Shown: positions 56,501 to 64,000 of the stretch, piece after piece
Layout: each line of letters begins with the position of its first letter
Position numbering within the stretch: position 1 is the stretch's first letter
Source: Atrina japonica
Lineage: Eukaryota > Mollusca > Bivalvia > Pterioida > Pinnidae
Assembly (NCBI GenBank): GCA_030159075.1
Contig: BROG01000508.1
Span: 290,001 to 354,000, forward strand
DNA length: 64,000 nt
Direction: 5' to 3'
Program-made: the position numbers and the translations under genes
Notes under the pieces: model-generated
Database searches by the model: none
Told to the model about the DNA's origin: nothing
What the model saw: the letters and a program-made list of their open reading frames with translations, nothing else

Positions 56501-59500
56501 CATAGGGAAGTCCATAAAATAATATAAACATCACAGATACAGAAGTGTATATCATAGGGAAGTCCATAAAACAATATAAACACCACAGATACAGAAGTGT
56601 TATATCATAGGGAAGTCCATAAAATAATATACACATCACAGATACAGAAGTGTATATTATAGGGAAGTTCATAAAATAATATAAACACCACATATACAGA
56701 AGTGTATATCATAGGGAAGTCCATAAAATAATATAAACATCACAGACACAGAAGTGTTATATCATAGGGAAGTCCATAAAATAATATAAACATCACAGAC
56801 ACAGAAGTGTTATATCATAGGGAAGTCCATAAAATAATATACACATCACAGATACAGAAGTGTTATATCATAGGGAAGTCCATAAAGTAATATAAACATC
56901 ACAGATACAGAAGTGTATATCATAGGGAAAGTCCATAAAATAATATAAACATCACAGATACAGAAGTGTATATATCATAGGGAAGTCCATAAAACAATAT
57001 AAACACCACAGATACAGAAGTGTTATATCATAGGGAAGTCCATAAAATAATATACACATCACAGATACAGAAGTGTATATTATAGGGAAGTTCATAAAAT
57101 AATATAAACACCACATATACAGAAGTGTATATCATAGGGAAGTCCATAAAATAATATACACATCACAGATACAGAAGTGTTATATCATAGGGAAGTCCAT
57201 AAAGTAATATAAACATCACAGATACAGAAGTGTATATCATAGGGAAGTCCATAAAATAATATACACATCACAGATACAGAAGTGTATATCATAGGGAAGT
57301 CCATAAAGTAATATAAAACACCACAGATACAGAAGTGTATATCATAGGGAAGTCCATAAAGTAATATAAACACCACAGATACAGAAGTGTATATCATAGG
57401 GAAGTCCATAAAGTAATATAAACATCACAGATACAGAAGTGTATATCATAGGGAAGTCCATAAAATAATATACACATCACAGATACAGAAGTGTATATCA
57501 TAGGGAAGTCCATAAAATAATATACACATCACAGATACAGAAGTGTATATCATAGGGAAGTCCATAAAGTAATATAAACACCACAGATACAGAAGTGTAT
57601 ATCATAGGGAAGTCCATAAAGTAATATAAACACCACAGATACAGAAGTGTATATCATAGGGAAGTCCATAAAATAATATACACATCACAGATACAGAAGT
57701 GTATATCATAGGGAAGTCCATAAAGTAATATAAACACCACAGATACAGAAGTGTATATCATAGGGAAGTCCATAAAGTAATATAAACATCACAGATACAG
57801 AAGTGTATATCATAGGGAAGTCCATAAAACAATATAAACACCACAGATACAGAAGTGTTATATCATAGGGAAGTCCATAAAATAATATACACATCACAGA
57901 TACAGAAGTGTATATCATAGGGAAGTCCATAAAACAATATAAACACCACAGATACAGAAGTGTATATCATAGGGAAGTCCATAAAGTAATATAAACATCA
58001 CAGATACAGAAGTGTATATCATAGGGAAGTCCATAAAATAATATACACATCACAGATACAGAAGTGTATATCATAGGGAAGTCCATAAAATAATATACAC
58101 ATCACAGATACAGACGTGTATATCATAGGGAAGTCCATAAAATAATATAAACATCAAAGATACAGAAGTGTTTATCATAGGGAAGTCCATAAAATAATAT
58201 ACACATCACAGATACAGAAGTGTATATTATAGGGAAGTCCAGAAAATAATATACACATCACAGATACAGAAGTGTATATCATAGGGAAGTCCATAAAATA
58301 ACATAAACACAACAGATACAGAAGTCTATACCATAGGAAAGTCCATAAAATAATATACACATCACAGATACAAAAGTGTATATCAAAATATAGAATCCAC
58401 ATTGAATATTGGAAAAATGTGGATGTCTGATAAATATAGAGGTGGGGGTGTGTCAGGAGTCTTCAGTACATTGCCATGGTGGAGTAAGCACTCCCTTCCT
58501 ACCAATCATACTCAATATGAGCCTCTATACAAGTGCCATGGAGGAGTAAGTATTCCCTATCTGCTTTCCACACCCACCACGAGTCTGCAGTCAGGTGTCA
58601 TGGCAGAGAAACCACTTCCTGTTTACTGATTGCACTTAACATGAGTATGCAGTTAGGTGCCATGGTGGAGTAAGTACATCCTGCCTACCAATCATACTCA
58701 ATATGAGTCTGTTGTTGGGTGGCAGAGTAAGCTTACTCCCTGCCTTCTGGTAACACTCAATGAGTCTGCAGTCAGGTGCCATGGTGGAGTACGTACTTCC
58801 TGCCTTCTGGCAACTCTCAATATTAGTCTCTGGACAAGTGTCATGGTGGAGTGAGCACTTCCTGTCTTCTGGTCACACTCAATATGAGTCTGCAGTCAGG
58901 TGCCATGGTGGAGTAAGCACTTCCTGCCTGCCTATTTTTTATTCACAATCAGTGTAGATAGTGTACAACCACACTAACAAACAAATACTTCTCAACATTT
59001 CTGAGTATGAGACTTGCTATGAAAGCTAACAAGGTCATAATTAGTATCCAAAATATTGACTTCAAATTCTTCTCAAATTCATCTCCTATTCAACTGAAAG
59101 CAAAGAAATAAATGCTCCTGCCATAACCATGATCAGACATTTTGAAATAATAAAAAAAATTACTGGTCAATCGGACCAATGAATAAAGGAATTTCACTGG
59201 TCAAAGAAATTTTTTTACTGGTCTGTATATATACACAATTGAAATGAAATGGAAAATTACTGGTCATTTGGACCAGTTATCAGATAGATTTCACCGGACT
59301 TTTATAAAATCCACTGGTTTTTCTGGTAAGACAGGTGAATTTAAAAAACTCTGCAAGATAATCACTCAAAAATCAACGTATGGTAAATCTCATCAACCTG
59401 CTCATTAGTCTATCATCATTATTAACAGTAATATACATTCGTTTCTGATGCTTGATTTGATGGTAAATATTTACATTTGCTATGGCACTGCCCTTTTTCA

Positions 59501-62500
59501 CACAAGTTAATTTGATTTTGATTTTTGTTTTACGTATATGTTGGCAGCCAGTTTTTAATGTCAGGGGAGAGAACCTGGTTACAACTGGAGCCGGGAAGAG
59601 ACCACCAACCTTCCACAAGTAAAATCAGCTGGGGTTCAGTGGGGCTCGAACCTGCGCTGACCAGAAGTGAGATCCTGACAGTGATGATAGAAGCCACATC
59701 ACTAAATATATGCACATAAATATTTTTGAAGGAGTTATCTTTCTTGTTCTTGGATACATCCAAGCAATGGGAGGTTAATGAATAACATTGTACAAGCAAA
59801 GAGACTGTATAATACAATGAATACTGTTTCAACAATAACAATTTTAAATGAAGTCCATCCTTAGCATAGAGAAGAAGATAAAGCTTGGTCTTGTGCTTGG
59901 TTTCTATTGTGAAAAGCATGTGACAGTACAACAAACTCCCCATGGGCATGACATAAGTCAATCATTGGTAAACACACATTTGTCCAAAATCAGGAGTTTT
60001 AAATCACAGTCCAATGCCGATGACCACTACTGCCACAGGTTTCACATGTACAGAAAGTGTATAGACAGACAGACAGACAGAAAGACAGGTATGCAGGCAG
60101 ACAGACAGACAGGCAGAAAGACAGGCAGGCAGACAGACAGACAAACAGCCAGACAGACAGGTAGGCAGGCAGACAGACAGGTAGGCAGACAGACAGGTAG
60201 ACAGGCAGAAAGACAGGTAGACGGAGAGATTATTTCTCATTTTACAGATAATGATGAACAACATTAAGAAATACAGCTGTTAAATGAATTCAATACGTAC
60301 TTCTCCTGTTTCTCTTTCAATTTTCTCTTTTCTTTATTTGAGAGTTTCTTCTTTTTCTTTGTAGGATCAAAGTTTCCTTTCATTGTGAACTTCGCTTTCT
60401 CAACATGGAGTTTGTGATCTCTTAAGTCATAGCCATCCAGAATCTTCAAGGCCAGGTCCACAGATTCCAACTTCAAAATAAAACGTATTTGTTAGGGCTG
60501 AAACGATACACCTTTGTCATGGTACGGTAAGTATCATGATACATGGTCTACAATATGTCGTTTCCGAGATCCCTTCACAGATCACTCTCTGTCATGTGAC
60601 TTTCATCACCACGTGACAAAATTTTGGGCATATTTTGGACAAAATGGCGGGCACCCTACGGTAGTCTTTGTATCAGCTGATAAATGATAAGTTCAGATTG
60701 ATACAAAAAGTCCTACAATAAATATTTTAACTTCTAAACATTCTCCTATATATTAAGAGTTGGTAGCTAGGTGTATACTCCTGATTTGACTCAAAGTTTA
60801 CATCAGTGTCAGTGACAGCGTATCATAGGCTATAATTACGCTTCAGTTGTAGCTTCATATTTTTATTCAGAAATTCGTTTAGATGAATTGTCGTTCATCC
60901 ACGGATATTTATTTGATTTATTTTTCTCTCTGGAATCCGATTTACAACATAACACCACATATCAGCACTTGCATTTTTATTCATATTGATTTCTTCTACC
61001 CTCCATGGTTAATTTGTATTCACCGTGACCAAAGTGCCATAAATTTTCTCAAAATCACATGATCAGTGAGTTGTAATTTCTGAACCATTCCGGATCTCAG
61101 AAACCACGATACATGTACGTACCATGATATTTTTTATATATTTTTTTCCTAATAAAGGTACCAGTTCATCAAACTTCTTGTGTAACTTGTTGTTTCTGTT
61201 TGTAATATAAAGGTATTTTACCCATGACAGAATATTAGACTTTTTGAAACGGATTCATTCATGTTATTCTCCACCACTGAAAACTACAAGTGAACTATGA
61301 AAGTGTGTTGCTCCGCCATGTTTAGCAGTGAACTGAAAACGTTATGTCATACATGATGTAAGGCCGCGCTCGATTGAAAGCGTACTACACCTGATTATCC
61401 AATCACAATACGCATAGCGTAAGTTGTGGATCTATACAATTATTCTAGGTATTCTAATTGTTCTATCAAACCTGTAATTAAATGGAGGATCGGTGTTCTA
61501 ATAATTTTTGTATCAATTTTTTTCAACGGATTTTGAATTGATCAATAAATGGAAGTATCGTGAATCGTCTCATTTGAAAAAATATCGTGATATATCGATA
61601 CAGTGGTGCATCATTTCACTCCTAGCATTTGTATATAATGTGTTGACATATAGAGTTTTATTTTCCACTGGGAGCAAATTTTATCACCTGATGATTTCTT
61701 ATTTCAATTATTCTTAATATACTTGTACAGCTTTCACCTGGTTTTCTGTCGATTAAAACTGTTGGTGATATTTCTATCTGTATGACAATTACTGCAGGTG
61801 TGATTGTTTAAAACAGTCAGTAAAACAACTGGCTTGTAAAACAACTAGCTTGTAAAACAACTAGCTTGTACGACAACTGACTTGTAAAACAACTTCTAAT
61901 ATCTTCTGACTTACCATTTGACTTGTAAAACAAGTCAGACTTGTTAATTTTTAAAAGAATTATGTGTGTATTGAAATAAATTGAATAGAGCCAGGGTCAA
62001 GATTTTTTCATTACTTAGATACTGGGTCAAGCTTTTTTCATTATTTAGATATTAAGTCAAGCATTTTTCATTACTCAGACCCTGGGTCAAGATTTTTTCA
62101 TTATTTACATACTGGATAAAGCTTTTTTCATTATTTAGATACTGGGTCAAGCTTTTTTCATTATTTAGATACTGGGCCAAGCTTTTCTTTATTACTTAGA
62201 TACTGGGTCAAGCTTTTTTTATGACTTATTTATTGGGTCAAGCTTTTTTCATTACTTAGATACAGGGTCAACCTATTTTTCATTACTTAGATACTGGGTC
62301 AAGCTTTTTTTATGACTTATTTACTGGGTCAAGCTTTTCTTTATTACTTAGATACTGGGTCAAGCTTTTTTATGACTTATTTACTGGATAAAGCTTTTTT
62401 CATTACTTAGATACTGGGTCAAGCTTTTTTTCATTATTTAGATACTGGGTCAAGCTTTTTTATGACTTATTTACTGGGTCAAGCTTTTTTACATTACTTA

Positions 62501-63045
62501 GATACAGGGTCAAGCTTTTTTTCATTATTTAGTTACTGGGTCAAGCTTTTTTCATTTAAATACTGGATCAACCTTTTTTCATTACTTACATACTGGGTCA
62601 AGCTTTTTTGATTATTTAGTTACTGGGTCAACCTTTTTTCATTACTTAGATAAGGAGTCAACCTTTTTTCATTACTTAGATACTGGATCAAGCATTTTTC
62701 ATTATTTAGATACTGGGTCAAACTTTTGTCATTACTTAGATACTGGGTCAAGCTTTTTTCATTATAGATATAAGGTCAAGCTTTTTTCATTACTCAGACA
62801 CTGGGTCAAGCTATTTTCATCACTTAGATACAATACCTTGATATAGCAACATCTGGCGTCACCTTTAGGCTGTCCATTTTCATCAGTATAAAGTTTAAGT
62901 TTAGGTTTTTTAGTTTGGGGGTCAAACATGATGAGTCCAAATTTCTGCATCAGCTCTTTAAATTCGTCCTCCGTAATATCGGTAGGTAAACCAGATACGT
63001 AAACGTTTGCGTTTTTACTTTCATCCATTTCAAACCATTTTGGAT
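53093..63045 (-). CDS. HTATSF1: Tat-SF1/HTATSF1 (Cus2-type) splicing factor, 3' part, five exons
   Basis: This is a nuclear RNA-binding protein of the U2 snRNP pathway. Family members bind SF3B1 through a UHM and act in early spliceosome assembly, and the human protein is also linked to transcription elongation. Exons on the minus strand are 62837-63045, 60301-60470, 56217-56313, 54985-55074 and 53093-53518. All introns are GT-AG and all phases agree. The window codes 329 residues. RRM1 has RNP2 NVYVSGL (13-19) and RNP1 KGDARCCYI (60-68). The linker is Lys-rich and contains LFDWRPEK. The UHM spans about 143-235 with the hallmark R-W-F at 215-217. The charged tail ends at TGA (53093-53095). 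The N-terminal exon(s) are outside the window. The tail is much shorter than the long acidic tail of the human protein. Confidence 0.93.
53519..54984 (-). other. HTATSF1 intron d-e
   Basis: 1466 bp. Contains a GA-rich tract (53660-53720) and AT-rich unique sequence. The 64-codon frame at 54184 has no family. Confidence 0.8.
54985..55074 (-). CDS. HTATSF1: HTATSF1 exon d (UHM middle)
   Basis: Acceptor CTTTTTTTTCAG-like, donor GAT|GTAAGT. It codes EDPMLINELRDDVRNESSKF then GEVKNVKIFD, the first helix and second strand of the UHM. It is exactly 30 codons and too short to show as a long frame. Confidence 0.92.
55075..56216 (-). other. HTATSF1 intron c-d
   Basis: 1142 bp, unique AT-rich sequence with a poly-G tract near 56090. 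No repeat family seen. Confidence 0.8.
56217..56313 (-). CDS. HTATSF1: HTATSF1 exon c (linker and UHM start)
   Basis: Acceptor GATGTTTCAG, donor GAT|GTAAGT. It codes LFDWRPEKVIGTRLKCEKTV then ILKNMFSPSEFD. DWRPE and the KNMF strand are family hallmarks. A 52-bp tandem array begins 3 bp from this exon. Confidence 0.93.
56317..58385 (-). repeat. Minisatellite, 52 bp x ~40, abutting a 3' splice site
   Basis: Plus-strand unit ATCACAGATACAGAAGTGTA + TATCATAGGGAAGTCC + ATAAAATAATATAAAC. The first unit begins 3 bp from exon c. In transcript sense the unit ends ACTTCTGTATCTGTGATGTTT, the same sequence that precedes the real CAG acceptor. From 56317 to 58324 I find no AG on the transcript strand. Confidence 0.95.
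58450..58935. repeat. Minisatellite, ~62 bp x ~7, derived from element E
   Basis: Units follow CAGGTGCCATGGTGGAGTAA, GCACTTCCTGCCTTCTGGTC, ACACTCAATATGAGTCTGCAGT. They align with the E module at 48460-48530 (CAGGTGCCATGGAGGAGTAA, GCATCCCCTGTCGACCGGTC, ACACCCGCCGTGAGTCCACAGT). Confidence 0.85.
58936..59507. other. HTATSF1 intron b-c, unassigned part
   Basis: Short repeats of TTACTGGTCAATCGGACCA-type sequence at about 59160-59330. Otherwise no feature. Confidence 0.5.
59508..59700 (-). mobile_element. SINE-B, partial head
   Basis: Minus-strand copy: an AAAATC-rich tail and GTAAAAC at 59508-59535, then AGGTTGGTGGTCTCTTCCC and GCGCAGGTTCGAGCCCC (box B). The head is diverged beyond about 59680. 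Confidence 0.75.
60061..60226. repeat. (ACAG)n / (GCAG)n microsatellite
   Basis: Interrupted CAGA/CAGG tetranucleotide run of about 165 bp in an HTATSF1 intron. Arg/Gln/Asp/Thr-rich or Leu/Ser/Cys-rich frames over it are artefacts. Confidence 0.95.
60301..60470 (-). CDS. HTATSF1: HTATSF1 exon b (RRM1 end and Lys-rich linker)
   Basis: Acceptor TATTTTGAAG, donor AA|GTACGT. It codes LESVDLALKILDGYDLRDHK then LHVEKAKFTMKGNFDPTKKK, ending in a Lys/Glu-rich helix (KRKLKEKQEK). Confidence 0.93.
60471..61984 (-). other. HTATSF1 intron a-b, unique part
   Basis: Downstream two thirds of a 2366-bp intron. Short TTGTAAAACAACTAGC-type repeats lie at about 61825-61940. No exon or element seen. Confidence 0.6.
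61985..62831 (-). repeat. Minisatellite, ~30 bp x ~28, abutting a 5' splice site
   Basis: Plus-strand unit TTACTTAGATACTGGGTCAA + GCTTTTTTCA. The last unit ends 5 bp from the exon a donor. In transcript sense each unit carries CCAGTATCT and TAAGTAAT, which resemble weak 5' splice sites. Confidence 0.95.
62837..63045 (-). CDS. HTATSF1: HTATSF1 exon a (RRM1, first part)
   Basis: Acceptor CTTTTTCTAG, donor AAG|GTATTG. It codes from PKWFEMDESKNANVYVSGLP to GDARCCYIK and starts with two bases of a codon split with the upstream exon, which lies beyond the window. No upstream exon was found in 63046-64000. Confidence 0.93.
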
Positions 63046-63569
63046 CTAGAAAAAGAAAAACAAAAACATTATGAGGCATAACTAATGTACTGTTAACACA
63101 CTTATATTCACCAAGTACTGTATTGTTGCTTTTATTCGTGGGGGGATTTAATTTTGCTATATTTGCAGTAAGAGAAAATTACGTGAAATTAAATACCCCT
63201 GAATATAATATCTTACACTTATGAAGTATCAGAAAGACAACTAATCGTAACTAATTTTGACGAAAATTTATACTCGTGATTAAGTTCCATTCAGAAAAAC
63301 ACGAAATTTTTTTCTCTTTGAAATTAAACAATTATACAGTACTCAATGTGCAACCTTTCTCAAATACATTTAAAGATTTTCCTATATCCAATCTGTTTGA
63401 AAATACTTTACTTTCTTTGTTTTGAAATTCCAAATTAGGATTTTTTGGGGGGGTATTTTGGGGAAAAAACAAGCCACTTTTGCATTGTAGCCAGAACCAA
63501 AATCAGCCTAGGAAAATCCCTAACAATTATCACTGTGTGTAATAGAAATTGCTCACCTCCATTTTCACC
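63046..63569 (-). other. Upstream intron of HTATSF1
   Basis: Continues beyond the window. No exon matching the missing N-terminal part was found. Confidence 0.5.
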
Positions 63570-63725
63570 TTTAGATTTGATTTGATTTGATTTTTTGTTT
63601 TACGCCATACTCAACAATCTTTCAGTCATATGATGGCGTCCAGTTTTTATTGATGGAGGAGAAACCCCGGTTACCCGGGTAAAGACCACCGACCTTCCGC
63701 AAGAAAACTGGCAAACTTTCCCACT
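63570..63725 (-). mobile_element. SINE-B, 5'-truncated
   Basis: GATTT-rich tail, GTTTTACGCCATACTCAACA, ATGATGGCGTCCAGTTTTTA and GACCACCGACCTTCCGCAAG. The tRNA head is missing. Confidence 0.75.
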
Positions 63726-63849
63726 TAATTCACCTTTAGATGTAAAGGCATATTCAAAATGAAAGTAAAAATTTGGAAAATGGTGAATACATTTTATGCA
63801 GTAAATATATAAAAATAAGCAAGGGCGATATATACATTTCTGCTATACA

Positions 63850-63985
63850 GTATCAATGACTTTAATTCTTGTATGTCACATTCAAGCATAGGGGTGTCGC
63901 CACTTTGGTGGAAATAAAACCTGGTTGCAAGGAACCACTTGAAAAGATCACCGACGTTCAGCCAGCAGCGTGAAAAAAAAAAAAT
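63850..63985 (-). mobile_element. Possible diverged SINE-B relative
   Basis: TGTCACATTCAAGCATAGGG, GTGTCGCCACTTTGGTGGA and GATCACCGACGTTCAGCCAG follow the order of SINE-B blocks at low similarity. The 68-codon minus frame here is not a gene. Confidence 0.35.
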
Positions 63986-64000
63986 ACACATAAAGATCAA

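Noticed and set aside
56448..58402. Several minus-strand frames of 74-81 codons (YGLPYDIHFCICDV-like)
   Set aside because: They are the 52-bp intron array read through and interrupted at random by indels.
59848..60267. 139-codon Arg/Gln/Thr-rich frame
   Set aside because: Most of it is the (ACAG)n microsatellite inside an HTATSF1 intron.
61985..62831. CRISPR-like array
   Set aside because: Units are contiguous, with no unique spacers between repeats, and the context is an animal intron.
63794..64000. Upstream HTATSF1 exon
   Set aside because: The minus frame has no similarity to the missing N-terminal part and overlaps SINE-like sequence.

Overview
The window looks like AT-rich nuclear DNA of a lophotrochozoan animal, most likely a bivalve mollusc. 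The reasons are two multi-exon animal genes with GT-AG introns, tRNA-headed SINEs, small inverted-repeat DNA transposons, long (TA)n and (CT)n runs and many minisatellites. The species call is inference. There is no operon, CRISPR array or other prokaryotic feature.

Gene 1 (plus strand, 22943-28296) is a complete vestigial/VGLL-type gene. It has four exons encoding 275 residues, with a clear TONDU domain that binds TEAD/Scalloped. Its 25-codon first exon and 15-codon last exon lie outside any long reading frame and were placed by splice sites, phase and family motifs. Gene 2 (minus strand, entering from beyond 64000 and ending at 53093) is the 3' part of the Tat-SF1/HTATSF1 (yeast Cus2) splicing factor. 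Five exons give 329 residues: most of RRM1, the linker, the C-terminal UHM with its R-W-F motif, and a short charged tail. The N-terminal exon(s) lie outside the window. The two genes converge, about 25 kb apart, with no recognisable gene between them.

The rest is repeats. Names used here are local labels. SINE-A and SINE-B are tRNA-headed SINEs. F is a foldback MITE ending in AGGGGCATTAGC. G is a small MITE with GGGCCCAGCACCATAAAA ends. H is a MITE ending in AGTGGAACCTCG. R340 is an element of about 340 bp with long GGGCCCGAAGTCACC inverted ends. C-S is a repeat made of a ~110-bp core and a ~245-bp spacer. E is an element carrying a GTCGACCGGTCACACCC module and ending CTTTGGTATCTGA. P is a set of ends resembling Penelope-like retroelements.

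Layout: 1-22.6 kb is intergenic, with SINEs, MITEs, a triple-nested R340 and C-S copies. 22.6-28.6 kb is the vestigial gene. 28.6-52.9 kb is intergenic, with seven minisatellites, an inverted P pair, a segmental duplication and a SINE-in-SINE nest. 53-64 kb is the Tat-SF1 gene, whose introns hold four tandem arrays.

Three themes stand out. First, two intron arrays of the Tat-SF1 gene start within a few bases of splice sites, and one is a 2-kb stretch with no AG on the transcript strand directly before the 3' splice site. Second, at least four minisatellites are tandem amplifications of pieces of the dispersed elements found nearby. Third, several elements are nested, which gives a relative insertion order.
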